DNA of 51,231 nt from Gammaproteobacteria bacterium. Lineage in GTDB: Bacteria; Pseudomonadota; Gammaproteobacteria; Steroidobacterales; GCA-2729495. The notes under the pieces were generated by a model. It did not search any database. It saw only the letters and a list, made by a program, of their open reading frames with translations, and was not told the origin of the DNA. A program made the translations under genes and the position numbers. The stretch's first letter is position 1; each line of letters begins with the position of its first letter. This document shows, in pieces, positions 23,376 through 32,016 of this stretch. The stretch is taken from the NCBI GenBank assembly GCA_023383705.1, contig JAHDYM010000014.1, positions 1-51,231 on the forward strand, read 5' to 3'.

Positions 23376-24905
23376 TTGACTGACCTGCTTTCAAAAGGTC
23401 GTTCGGCTGGCGTCCTGCTGCATCCGACCTCGCTGCCCGGAAACTGGGAATCCGGTGTCCTCGACGGGGAGGCGCGGCGATTTGCCGATCTGCTGGCGGA
23501 CAGCGGGTTCAGCCTGTGGCAGATGTTGCCGGTAGGTCCGGTCGGGGGCTCCCTGTCGCCCTATCAGATGACTTCGGCCTTTGCCGGCAATGCCCGGCTG
23601 ATCAATCCGGCCGAGCTCAAGGCAGCCGGATGGTTGCCGGGGGCAGCGGCAACCGGGGGTGGCGACTGGCCGCAGCGTGCCGCGTTCCTGCGTGAGGCCT
23701 GGGAAGGCTTTCGCCGTTCGGCAAGTCATGCGGAGCGCAACGCCTTTACGGCCTGGTGGCAAACACAACGCAGCTGGTTGCTGCCCTATGCACTGTTCCG
23801 CGTTGCCCGCGAGAAATACGGTCAAAATGGCTGGTGGACCTGGCCGGAGGGCATTCGCCATCGTGTTCCGGCCGCAATCTCCGGGCTGATGAAGGATGCC
23901 GATGCGCGGATTCGCGAGGTAGCCTTCGAGCAGTGGATCTTTGACCGCCAATGGGCAGCATTCCGCCAGTACGCGGCCGCCCGCGGTGTCCAGCTCATGG
24001 GTGACCTGCCCATCTATGTCGATCTCGACAGCGCAGATGTCTGGTGGCACCGGACGCTGTTCCGGGTGGACGAGGAGGGCCGCCCTGAAGCCGTGGCCGG
24101 GGTCCCACCCGACTACTTCAGCGCGGAAGGCCAGGTGTGGGGCAATCCGCTGTATGCCTGGGAGCGGATGGAGGCGGACGGCTTTCGCTGGTGGCGCGAT
24201 CGCGTCGATTGCCAGTTGCGGCGCTTTGATTGCCTGCGCATCGATCACTTCCGTGGCCTGCAGGCCTATTGGGAGGTTCCGGTCGGGGCCAGTTCGGCGC
24301 GCGAGGGCCGCTGGCGTGAGGCTCCCGGTGCGGCGCTGCTGCGGGCCCTCGGTGCCGGCAGCGAGGGCCGCCATTTCGTCGCCGAGGATCTGGGCACGAT
24401 CACGCCCGAGGTGCACCAGCTCCGACGGCAGCACCGGCTACCGGGCATGCTGGTCATGCAATTTGCATTTGATGGCTCGGCCGACAACCCATACCTGCCG
24501 GATAACCAGATCGAAGAGGCCGTGGTCTACACCGGCACGCATGACAACGACACGCTGCTCGGCTGGTACGCCTCGCTCGGTGAAGAAACCCGGCGTTACA
24601 TCGACGAAGTATTGCATTGCGGTCCTGGCGATATGCCCGGGGCACTCGTCGACGCGGTCTATGCATCGCCGGCGCGGCTGGCGATGCTGCCGTTCCAGGA
24701 TCTGCTGGGTCTGGGCCCGGAGGCGCGGATGAATACACCCGGCACCACGCAAGGCAACTGGACATGGCGCTTTGACTGGTCGCAGGTACCGGCCGGTTTC
24801 GCTGCCAGGTGGCGGGCCCTGGCCGCCGTTTCAGGACGTCTGCGCCCCGGGTCCGGCGAGGCGTCGGTACAGAGCCAGGTAATGGGGAGTCTGGTGTGCC
24901 CATGA
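23376..24905 (+). CDS. malQ: 4-alpha-glucanotransferase MalQ (GH77)
   Basis: MalQ transfers alpha-1,4-glucan segments between maltodextrins and releases glucose. Family motifs include SAGVLLHPTSLPG, GDLPIYVDLDSADVWWH, the nucleophile region RRFDCLRIDHFRGLQAYWEV, the acid/base region FVAEDLGTITPEVHQLR and the stabilising Asp in YTGTHDNDTLLGWY. A TTG start at 23376 is the best fit to the family N-terminus. The last ~25 codons overlap the convergent glgA 3' end by 75 bases. It probably shares a transcript with glgC. Confidence 0.94.
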   Translation: MTDLLSKGRSAGVLLHPTSLPGNWESGVLDGEARRFADLLADSGFSLWQMLPVGPVGGSLSPYQMTSAFAGNARLINPAELKAAGWLPGAAATGGGDWPQRAAFLREAWEGFRRSASHAERNAFTAWWQTQRSWLLPYALFRVAREKYGQNGWWTWPEGIRHRVPAAISGLMKDADARIREVAFEQWIFDRQWAAFRQYAAARGVQLMGDLPIYVDLDSADVWWHRTLFRVDEEGRPEAVAGVPPDYFSAEGQVWGNPLYAWERMEADGFRWWRDRVDCQLRRFDCLRIDHFRGLQAYWEVPVGASSAREGRWREAPGAALLRALGAGSEGRHFVAEDLGTITPEVHQLRRQHRLPGMLVMQFAFDGSADNPYLPDNQIEEAVVYTGTHDNDTLLGWYASLGEETRRYIDEVLHCGPGDMPGALVDAVYASPARLAMLPFQDLLGLGPEARMNTPGTTQGNWTWRFDWSQVPAGFAARWRALAAVSGRLRPGSGEASVQSQVMGSLVCP

Positions 24906-26315
24906 GAAGTCTGCCTGCATGCCGTTGTCGCGCAGGCGTTGCCAGGCTGCCGGCTCCCCGTACCAGTCCAGAACCTGGCTGATTGCCCAGCTCAGTCCGC
25001 CGGTATCCGCGTCCCTGAATACGCTCCCGGTACCCATGCCGGTGTGCGGGTCGAAGTGTGTGACGGTGTCGTGCAATCCGCCGGTGTCGCGCACGATGGG
25101 CACCGAGCCGTAACGCAGGGCATACATCTGCGTGAGTCCGCAGGGCTCATATAGCGAAGGAACCAGAAAGGCATCGCTGCCGGCAAAGACCAGCCGGGCG
25201 ATGGATTCGCTGTGCGCCGGAACAAAGGCAAAACGGCCCGGCATGTCTGCTGCCAGCTTGCGCAGGGCCTCGGCGTAAGGCGGATCGCCCTGGCCCAGCA
25301 CGACAGCCTGGCAGGCGCCATCGCGGAGGAATGGCGGCAATGCCTGGAGCAGGAGATCAATGCCCTTCTGGGCAGCCAGCCGCGAGACCATGCCGAACAC
25401 CGGCAGCCCGCCTGCATCGTCGAGACCCGAGCGTTTCCGGAGTTCGGTTCGACATGCCGGCTTGCCGTCCATCTGCCCGATGCCGTAGTTGCGTGGCAGG
25501 TGCGGATCGGATGCCGGATTCCAGTGCGCGTAGTCCACGCCATTCAGTATGCCAACCAGACGATTCCGGCGCTGTCGCAACAGTCCGTCGAGGCCTTTGC
25601 CATATTCAGGGGTGAGCACTTCACTGGCATGGGTGGGGCTCACCGTGGTCAGTGCATCGGCGCTGGCGATGCCGGCACGCAGGAAATTCAGCGTTGCCGG
25701 TACCGGTTCATCCGGTGACAGGAGCTGGCCAGGTTCCATAAGACCCAGCCTGTCGGCCAATGGAGCGGGGAAGATGCCCTGATAGCCGATGTTGTGGATG
25801 GTCAGCACGGAGCTCGACTGGCGAAACAGTGGCTCATGCAGGCGACAGGTATTCAGCAGCAGCGGCGCCAGCGAGGCGTGCCAGTCGTGGCAGTGCACGA
25901 TGTGTGGGGCCCAGTCCAGCAACCGGCAGAGTTTCAGGGCGGCGTGCGAAAGCAGGGCGAAACACAGCGCTTCGGTTTCGCCGCCGCCATAGATCGTATT
26001 TCCGGAAAAAAAGTCCGGCGCATCCAGCTGCCAGGTCTCGGGGCCTGAACCGGTGCTCCTGCGGATGAGTTCATAGGGCGGGTGGGTTGCGTCCAGAGCC
26101 ACGGGCGAGATGGCCGTAGCGAAAGGCGGGAGCTGCAGCGAGTTCAGGGGCTCGCCGGCAGCCTCGACGCCGCGATATCTCGGGATAAGGATGCGGACAT
26201 CGTGTCCCGAGTTCGCCAGTTCCGTGCTGAGGCCGGCAACCATATCGGCGAGTCCACCGGTCTTGGCGAGCGGTGTGTATTCGGCAGTCACCATCAGTAT
26301 GCGCAGGGGCGTCAT
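24831..26315 (-). CDS. glgA: Glycogen synthase GlgA
   Basis: GlgA (GT5) adds glucose from ADP-glucose to growing alpha-1,4 chains. The donor-binding KTGGLADMV motif is at residues ~18-26, SSSVLTIHNIGYQGIFPAPL and the C-terminal GT domain segments (FGMVSRLAAQKGIDLLLQAL, LVPSLYEPCGLTQMYALRYG) are intact. The 494-residue length is typical. It faces malQ, with a 75-base overlap of coding 3' ends and no room for a terminator between them. Confidence 0.96.
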   Translation of the reverse strand: MTPLRILMVTAEYTPLAKTGGLADMVAGLSTELANSGHDVRILIPRYRGVEAAGEPLNSLQLPPFATAISPVALDATHPPYELIRRSTGSGPETWQLDAPDFFSGNTIYGGGETEALCFALLSHAALKLCRLLDWAPHIVHCHDWHASLAPLLLNTCRLHEPLFRQSSSVLTIHNIGYQGIFPAPLADRLGLMEPGQLLSPDEPVPATLNFLRAGIASADALTTVSPTHASEVLTPEYGKGLDGLLRQRRNRLVGILNGVDYAHWNPASDPHLPRNYGIGQMDGKPACRTELRKRSGLDDAGGLPVFGMVSRLAAQKGIDLLLQALPPFLRDGACQAVVLGQGDPPYAEALRKLAADMPGRFAFVPAHSESIARLVFAGSDAFLVPSLYEPCGLTQMYALRYGSVPIVRDTGGLHDTVTHFDPHTGMGTGSVFRDADTGGLSWAISQVLDWYGEPAAWQRLRDNGMQADFSWAHQTPHYLALYRRLAGPGAQTS

Positions 26316-26346
26316 GCTTCCGGATCATCGCCTATCAGGGCAGCAG

Positions 26347-26377
26347 AAAAAAGCAGGCCCCGCGAATGCGGGGCCTG
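26347..26377 (-). terminator. Intrinsic terminator after the outer-membrane protein genes
   Basis: A perfect 10-bp stem (CAGGCCCCGC/GCGGGGCCTG) with a 4-base loop is followed on the minus strand by six T residues. It lies 30 bases after the stop of the 26408-27112 gene and before glgA. Confidence 0.85.
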
Positions 26378-26407
26378 TGCACAGAGCATCGTCCAGGGTC
26401 GGAGGCG

Positions 26408-27112
26408 CTACTCGAAGCTGTACAGCGCCATGAGCTGGAGAACGAAGGAGGAGTCGGAATCATCGAAATCGTAGTAGGTGAAGTCGGCGCGCAGGCTGAA
26501 CGGCGAGTCCGTGCGCAGGTTGACGCCAAAGCCGCCGGCCATGTCCGTACCATCATCGGAACCGTTGATCCGGGCGTTCTGCGGCGCAAGCGGCGGGCCG
26601 GATGCATAGAGTTCGCTGCGTTCGTAACCCTGGTAGTCGGCATCCCAGTTGATGAGGCCAGCCTTGCCATACAGGTCGAAGCTCTCATTGAGCGGCAGGT
26701 TGCCGATCAGGAAGAGCTGGAACCCGTCACGCTTGAGTTCGGTAGTCCATTGCCTGCTGGAGCAACCAAAATTGCTGCAGGCCTGCGGCAGCCCCAGGTC
26801 ATCGGTTGCCTGGCCAAAGTCGATGTAGCCGACTTCAATGCCGATATTCTGGTTGAACATCCAGCCGGCCACAAAGTTGTAGCTGACATCCGAACCGGCA
26901 AAGTCGGGGTTGCTGCCGACGCCAACCGGTGGCGGTTCAAGGTCCTGGTAACAACCAGCCGTGGTCGATGCACAGACCGGTACGAGACCGAGATCCGCGA
27001 GGGATGACTCCGTGCGGGTACCGCCGATACCGATGCCCACGTATGCACCGGCGGTGGCGATCGTGGGTGTGCACAGCATCACCGCGATGATGGTGGCGAA
27101 AATCCTGCTCAT
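26408..27112 (-). CDS. Outer-membrane beta-barrel protein
   Basis: The 234-residue protein starts with a Sec signal peptide (MSRIFATIIAVMLCTPTIATAG) and continues as alternating hydrophobic/polar strands ending in turns, the pattern of a small OmpA-like barrel (GAYVGIGIGG, NFVAGWMFNQNIGIEVGYID, LRADFTYYDFDD, VLQLMALYSFE). Two pairs of cysteines (CASTTAGC and CSNFGC) sit in predicted outer loops and may form disulfides. The start at 27112 is chosen because the longer open frame lacks a signal peptide and runs into the neighbour. It lies 46 bases after the next barrel gene. Function is not known. Confidence 0.8.
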   Translation of the reverse strand: MSRIFATIIAVMLCTPTIATAGAYVGIGIGGTRTESSLADLGLVPVCASTTAGCYQDLEPPPVGVGSNPDFAGSDVSYNFVAGWMFNQNIGIEVGYIDFGQATDDLGLPQACSNFGCSSRQWTTELKRDGFQLFLIGNLPLNESFDLYGKAGLINWDADYQGYERSELYASGPPLAPQNARINGSDDGTDMAGGFGVNLRTDSPFSLRADFTYYDFDDSDSSFVLQLMALYSFE

Positions 27113-27158
27113 GGCCTGCTCCCGAAATCCTGTTGGTTGATTGTCTTTATGGTTCTGC

Positions 27159-27839
27159 TCAGAACAGATAATCGCGTCCCAGCAGGCTGGCGAAATTGTA
27201 GCGGACGCCGAGTTCGACGCCGGTATCGTCATCAAATACCACGCCGCGCACCCGCAGTGTGAGCTGCTCGTTGAACAGGTAGGCGAGCCCGATGATCGCG
27301 TCGCGGTTATCGATGTCCGAATCGTCGAGATCGGTGTAGCGGTAGCCCACTTCAAGCTCGATCTGCTCGGACAGGTTGCTGCGGATCAGTCCCTCGACCT
27401 CATAGCCCTCGTCGCTCACGCCGGTCTTTGTACAGAGGATGCTGTCGGTCACCACATCGGCGTCTACATCGACATAGCCGACATTGACCACCAGATGGGT
27501 AGTCGGTGTGACCCGGTAGTGGCCGCCCAGCCCGGCCACCCAGGATTCGGAGTCCCGGTCCCCACAGCCATCGGCCGACCCGACGTAGTCGCCGTTGAAA
27601 TATTCAGTGAAGACGTGCAGACCGGCTGATCCGAACTCGGTCAGTCCCAGTGAAGCATTGAGCTTCATGCCCTCATGCTGGCCACTGTCCATGCGGACCG
27701 CGTTATTGGTGTCGATCCACTGATAGCCCGCATCGAAATACGTGAACTGCGGTCCTTCGGCCAGCGCACTGGCTGTCCAGCCGGCGCTGACCAGTGGCAG
27801 AGCAGCAAGCGTCAGCAACCGGACCTGCCTGGCATTCAT
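27159..27839 (-). CDS. Outer-membrane beta-barrel protein
   Basis: The 226-residue protein has a signal peptide (VRLLTLAALPLVSAGWTASALA) and repeated amphipathic strands (GMKLNASLGLTEF, THLVVNVGYVDVDAD, QIELEVGYRYTDLD, LTLRVRGVVF), ending in the Phe-terminated RDYLF expected for Bam-assembled barrels. Loops are Asp-rich (DVDADV, DLDDSDIDNRD) and hold two cysteines. It is the first gene of a two-gene set with the barrel gene at 26408-27112 and is divergent from the TonB-dependent receptor gene. Substrate or role cannot be told from sequence. Confidence 0.8.
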   Translation of the reverse strand: MNARQVRLLTLAALPLVSAGWTASALAEGPQFTYFDAGYQWIDTNNAVRMDSGQHEGMKLNASLGLTEFGSAGLHVFTEYFNGDYVGSADGCGDRDSESWVAGLGGHYRVTPTTHLVVNVGYVDVDADVVTDSILCTKTGVSDEGYEVEGLIRSNLSEQIELEVGYRYTDLDDSDIDNRDAIIGLAYLFNEQLTLRVRGVVFDDDTGVELGVRYNFASLLGRDYLF

Positions 27840-27959
27840 GCTTATCTCCTCGGAATTGTCGATGCGGATGGTGGAAAAACGCGAGCGACTATAACGAATC
27901 GGTTTCGGACTGGCTATAGCTGCTGACCGCCCCGCGGGTGTGGCGAGCGGATAATGGTT

Positions 27960-27968
27960 TGCTATCAT
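27960..27968 (+). promoter_or_regulatory. Extended -10 promoter for the TonB receptor gene
   Basis: TGCTATCAT has the TGn extended -10 form and lies 28 bases before the ATG at 27997. The -35 region is poorly matched, which is common for extended -10 promoters. Confidence 0.4.
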
Positions 27969-27996
27969 GCGCCCGTTGCCTTCCAGGGGAATCCGA

Positions 27997-30900
27997 ATGT
28001 CCACGACCAAGAAAACCAACAGGCTGCTTGCGTCCGCCTGGATTGCAGTTGCCGCGGTCTCGACCATGCCGATTGCGGTCCTTGCACAGATTGAGGAGGT
28101 CGTGGTCACGACCCGCAAGCGCGAGGAAAACCTGCAGGATATTCCGCTCGCCGTGTCGGCCATTTCCGCCGAGCAGATCCAGCGCCAGGGCATCAGCAAC
28201 CTCGCCGATGTGGTGCAGAACCAGCCCAGCGTGCAGTTCGACCAGTCCTTCGGGCCCGCCGACAACCGCATCACGGTTCGCGGCCTGTCCAACACACGTG
28301 GTCGCTCCAACGTCGCATTCCTCATCGATGGCATCGACGTCACGACTGAGAACCTGATCTCGGCTGGTTCAGGTCTCCTGGCCAACCGGCGACTGCTCAG
28401 TGACGTCGAGCGGATCGAGGTGGTCAAGGGTCCGCAAAGTGCATTGTTCGGTCGCTCGGCTTTTGCAGGTGCAATTTCCTATATCACCAAGGAACCGGGT
28501 GACGAACTTGAGGGACGCTTCAACCTGGACATCGGCGACTACGGTCGCAGGACGGTAGACGGCGGTATCAGCGGACCGCTCACCGACACCCTCAGTCTCG
28601 CGGTCTCCGGCGTGCAGTTCAATGAGGACGGTTACTACACCAACAGCCTGACCGGTGCCGATGTCGGTGGTTCGGACGGCGTGGGTGGTGCCCTGACCGC
28701 GGTCTGGCGGCCGACCGATGCGGTCAAGGTCAAGGGCCGGCTCGAAACGAGCAAGGAACACTACGACCCGCGTGCGGTGGTGAACATGCAGGGCGATACG
28801 CCGTTCTATCTTTATGGCCCGAATGGCGATGACCTGCGTGCCAAGGGGATCGTCAACCCGATCATCACCGGTGATGTCTATGGCCGCCCGGACTGGCAAA
28901 AGACCTCCAGCGGCGGAACCAACCTGTTGAACTTTGGTACCTACTGCCCAAAGTTTGGCTTCGATCCACTGAACATCGCTGCTGGCACGCCCGGCTTCTG
29001 CCTGCCCCGGAACCTGGGTGATGCCGATGGCAAAGTCGTTTCCCTCAGTGAGGATCCCTCGACGGGCAGCGATTACCCGGGTACGGACACCCGTACCTTC
29101 CGTGCCAGCCTGCTCGCCAGCATCGACCTGGGTTATGGTCTGGTCTCCTCATATACGGGCTGGACGGATTTCAATTCCAGCGATATCTACGACCAAGATT
29201 ACCAGGCCAGCAGCGGTCTGGACTTCAACGGCAATGGCCAGATTCCCTATACCTACGATGCCAACGGCAATGTGCTGGGTGGCCGCCTCGATACCCTTAT
29301 GGGGCACCAGGGCTCCAGCCAGGAAACCGACACCAAGCAGTTCAGCCAGGAATTCCGTTACGAGACCCAGCTGGACGGACCCTGGAAGCTGACCGGTGGC
29401 GTACTCTACTGGCAGGACCACCGCATGCTTCGGGACCGGAACTACATCGTTTCCTGCTCGCCGTTTTCGCGTGACCAGTCGACGACCTCGCCGCTGCTCG
29501 ACGGCGACGGCAACCCGGTCATGGACGGTAACGGCAACCCCGTCACTGATCCGACCACCGGCAGTCTGGCGTACGTGGCCGGACTTTGCGATGGCACTGC
29601 CTCGACACTCAGCAATTGGCAGGACCTCTATCGCCAGGTTGGTGTCTATGATCCGGTCAACTTCCCCAATGTCCCGCCCGGTGTAACCGCATCTACCTGG
29701 GATGCGACCACGCGGCACTGGTCCTTCTATGCCCGTGTGGACTGGGCGCTCACCGACGAACTGAACCTGAGCATCGAGGATCGCTGGGTCAACGAGGAGT
29801 CCAGCATGACCAAGCCCAGCGGGTCCAGCTGTTCCGAGCTGGCATTTGTACCGGGCTCCTACAATTCGCTGAACCCGGGGGCTGCCAATCTCGCATTGGC
29901 ATGGGCAGAACGGACCCGGACCCTGTGCGACAACGAGCGGGTAATGTTCGGGTACAGAAATGCCGAGGTACAAACCCCACCCAACGTGCTGCCGGTCGAA
30001 CTCACCTGGCGCTACATCGAGGGCTCGACGAGTTCCAGTTACAACACGCCGAAAGTCACGCTGGACTGGAGTCCGGTCGACGATACCAAGCTGTTTTTCT
30101 CCTACGCCTATGCGCAGAAGCCGGGAGGCATCAACGCCCTGATCGGCGGCGGCGCCTCCGCCCCCCCGACCCTGGAGAACGAGCGCTTCGACCCCGAGAA
30201 ACTGAAAGCCTATGAGCTCGGCCTCAAGACCCAGTTCGAGGCGGCCGGTTTCTGGCAGTTCAACTCTTCCCTGTTCTTCCAGGACTATACGGCCAAGCAG
30301 GTCAGCATCCAGATACTGGATGCTGCGGGTATAGCCAGCCCGCGCGTGGTCAATGCTTCCGGAGCCGAGGTCTGGGGTTTCGAGTTCGAGGCCATCTGGC
30401 AGCCGGGGTTCATGGAGGGCCTGGTGCTCAGCCTGAGCGGCACCCTGCTGGATGCCGAATACACCGACTGGACCGACGATACGCGCAATCTGGTGCGGGC
30501 CGCGGCCTACGGTTCCTGCCCGCTGGTCTACAGGTACACCGGGCGCGATGGGATCGAGCAGGTGGCCGAGGATCCGGCCGATATCACGATCGAGGATACC
30601 GACCGGGACCAGGATGGCTCGTATTTCAACGACGGGGTCACCTCCAATGATCCGCAGCCGGTTGGTTTCTGCCGGCTTGATTACGCGGGCAATGAGCTGG
30701 AGCGCACGCCGAAGCAGTCCTATGCCGCCTCGGCGCGCCTGCAGCGGCCGTTCCTCGACACGCCCTACGAGTACCTGCTGGAGGTGAGTGGCAGCTGGCA
30801 GGACAAGCGCTGGGCCGAACCCGAGAACCTCGTTGAGCTCGACTCCTATGCGTTGATGGACCTGCGTATCGGTTTGATCTCTGACCAGTGGGAGGTCATT

Positions 30901-31086
30901 GCCTACGTCGATAACGTGCTCGACGACGATACTTTCAAGACTGGTGGCAGCGGCCCGGACTTCGGTCAGCAGGTGACCGACCTCGGCTTTACCGCCGGTC
31001 TGGGTACGACCCATTACTTTGCCAACATGCCTGACCCGCGCGTATTCGGTATCCGTGCCGGCTACCGCTTCGGGGCTGGCCGCTGA
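27997..31086 (+). CDS. TonB-dependent outer-membrane receptor
   Basis: The 1029-residue protein is a TonB-dependent transporter: signal peptide (to about residue 30), plug domain (EEVVVTTRKREENLQDIPLA, then ISNLADVVQNQPSVQF and VERIEVVKGPQSALFGRSAF), then a large 22-strand-type barrel. ATG 27997 is preferred over 27967 because AGGGGA lies six bases upstream. Loops are rich in Asp, Gly and Asn and include an eight-residue tandem repeat at 502-517. Substrates of this family in heterotrophic Proteobacteria range from siderophores to large organic molecules. Its place next to a catabolic-looking cluster favours an organic substrate, by inference. A strong terminator follows. Confidence 0.93.
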   Translation: MSTTKKTNRLLASAWIAVAAVSTMPIAVLAQIEEVVVTTRKREENLQDIPLAVSAISAEQIQRQGISNLADVVQNQPSVQFDQSFGPADNRITVRGLSNTRGRSNVAFLIDGIDVTTENLISAGSGLLANRRLLSDVERIEVVKGPQSALFGRSAFAGAISYITKEPGDELEGRFNLDIGDYGRRTVDGGISGPLTDTLSLAVSGVQFNEDGYYTNSLTGADVGGSDGVGGALTAVWRPTDAVKVKGRLETSKEHYDPRAVVNMQGDTPFYLYGPNGDDLRAKGIVNPIITGDVYGRPDWQKTSSGGTNLLNFGTYCPKFGFDPLNIAAGTPGFCLPRNLGDADGKVVSLSEDPSTGSDYPGTDTRTFRASLLASIDLGYGLVSSYTGWTDFNSSDIYDQDYQASSGLDFNGNGQIPYTYDANGNVLGGRLDTLMGHQGSSQETDTKQFSQEFRYETQLDGPWKLTGGVLYWQDHRMLRDRNYIVSCSPFSRDQSTTSPLLDGDGNPVMDGNGNPVTDPTTGSLAYVAGLCDGTASTLSNWQDLYRQVGVYDPVNFPNVPPGVTASTWDATTRHWSFYARVDWALTDELNLSIEDRWVNEESSMTKPSGSSCSELAFVPGSYNSLNPGAANLALAWAERTRTLCDNERVMFGYRNAEVQTPPNVLPVELTWRYIEGSTSSSYNTPKVTLDWSPVDDTKLFFSYAYAQKPGGINALIGGGASAPPTLENERFDPEKLKAYELGLKTQFEAAGFWQFNSSLFFQDYTAKQVSIQILDAAGIASPRVVNASGAEVWGFEFEAIWQPGFMEGLVLSLSGTLLDAEYTDWTDDTRNLVRAAAYGSCPLVYRYTGRDGIEQVAEDPADITIEDTDRDQDGSYFNDGVTSNDPQPVGFCRLDYAGNELERTPKQSYAASARLQRPFLDTPYEYLLEVSGSWQDKRWAEPENLVELDSYALMDLRIGLISDQWEVIAYVDNVLDDDTFKTGGSGPDFGQQVTDLGFTAGLGTTHYFANMPDPRVFGIRAGYRFGAGR
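29500..29547 (+). repeat. 24-bp tandem repeat within the TonB receptor gene
   Basis: Two imperfect in-frame 24-base copies encode DGDGNPVM and DGNGNPVT (residues 502-517 of the receptor). The spacing of Asp, Asn and Gly resembles calcium-binding loops. Four differences between the copies show the duplication is not recent. Confidence 0.7.
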
Positions 31087-31114
31087 GACGCTAGACCAGG
31101 CGTCGCCTGAACCG

Positions 31115-31153
31115 AACGCCCCGGAAGCTTGATCGCTTCCGGGGCGTTTCTTC
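31115..31153 (+). terminator. Strong intrinsic terminator after the TonB receptor gene
   Basis: A perfect 14-bp stem (AACGCCCCGGAAGC/GCTTCCGGGGCGTT) with a 6-base loop is followed by TTCTTCTT. It lies 28 bases after the stop codon and separates this unit from the convergent membrane-protein gene. Confidence 0.9.
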
Positions 31154-31828
31154 TTAGCCGGCCAGTTTTGTCGTGCCGATGAAGCCGACGATGACGATCA
31201 GCAGATAGGTGGCCCAGATGACCAGCGTAGAGCGGTTCATGGTCTGGCTGATGATGGCTTCGATCTCCGGTCGCGAGCCTTCCACGGCCAGGCGGCCGAA
31301 GGCGGCACCCAGCGGATCGAAGGCCACGATCATCCAGACCACAAAGAGATTGATGAGGCCATAGAGTCCGACCTTGAGTTGCAGCCAGTCTGCTTCTGCC
31401 TCGATGGGCCCATGGCCTGCCATGGATGACAATGCCAGCGCAATCAGGCAGCCACCCACCAGCAGGGTAAGCCCGTTGGTGATACGGCCGAGTCGATGAC
31501 CAAAGGGTTTGTCGTAGTACCAGGCCCCGGTCATGCTGATTGCCCACCAGGCGATGCTGAACACCCAGACGGCGGCCAGCGTGCCCGCCGATATCGGCAG
31601 CAGGCCCATGTCTCGCGACAGCATCACGCCGAAGGGAAGCGCCGCCTTCCACATCGTCCGGGGCAGCAACTCGATGCGCAGCGCCATATGCAGCAGGGTG
31701 ACGCGGGTCACGAAGGAAAGTGTGCGGTCCGTGCAGCGCCGTGCGGCGAGAAACACACCCATATCCGTTCCTACCCAGAAAACGAACATCAGGATGTGCG
31801 CATACTTCCAGACGATATAGCTCGACAT
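31154..31828 (-). CDS. Integral membrane protein, HemJ/CopD-like
   Basis: The 224-residue protein has about five strongly hydrophobic segments (YIVWKYAHILMFVFWVGTDM, GTLAAVWVFSIAWWAISMTG, GLTLLVGGCLIALALSSMAG, LYGLINLFVVWMIVAF, LVIWATYLLIVIVGFIG). The opening with KYAHIL and conserved Arg/His residues between helices resembles the HemJ/CopD-type four-helix membrane proteins, some of which bind heme or metal. That relation is tentative. The start at 31828 (MSSYIVWKYAH) is chosen because the longer frame before it is Arg-rich shadow sequence. It is divergent from the amidohydrolase operon. Confidence 0.7.
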   Translation of the reverse strand: MSSYIVWKYAHILMFVFWVGTDMGVFLAARRCTDRTLSFVTRVTLLHMALRIELLPRTMWKAALPFGVMLSRDMGLLPISAGTLAAVWVFSIAWWAISMTGAWYYDKPFGHRLGRITNGLTLLVGGCLIALALSSMAGHGPIEAEADWLQLKVGLYGLINLFVVWMIVAFDPLGAAFGRLAVEGSRPEIEAIISQTMNRSTLVIWATYLLIVIVGFIGTTKLAG

Positions 31829-31950
31829 GCCTTGCTCCCTGCAGCCGCAGAGGGTGACTCTAACCCACCGCCGGTGCCGGGGTGATCGTGGTCGTGACCC
31901 TGCTGACCGCATGGTGGCCCCTCGGTGGAGCCGGGGAGCGCTGACCGCTT

Positions 31951-31978
31951 TTGGACGGCATCGGATCCTTGTTACCCT
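31951..31978 (+). promoter_or_regulatory. Possible promoter for the 32-38 kb operon
   Basis: TTGGAC (31951-31956) and TACCCT (31973-31978) are spaced by 16 bases, about 38 bases before the amidohydrolase ATG. The -10 match is moderate. Confidence 0.35.
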
Positions 31979-32016
31979 GAGGACACATTTTCCCTCGCTG
32001 CGACCGGGAGTCGAGC

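Noticed and set aside
27840-28427. Long minus-strand extension of the 27159-27839 barrel gene
   Set aside because: It overlaps the TonB receptor start, and the signal peptide clearly begins at 27839.
29149-31014. A 621-codon open frame antisense to the TonB receptor gene
   Set aside because: The plus-strand frame carries the receptor barrel. The antisense product lacks recognisable motifs and is explained by GC-rich codon bias.
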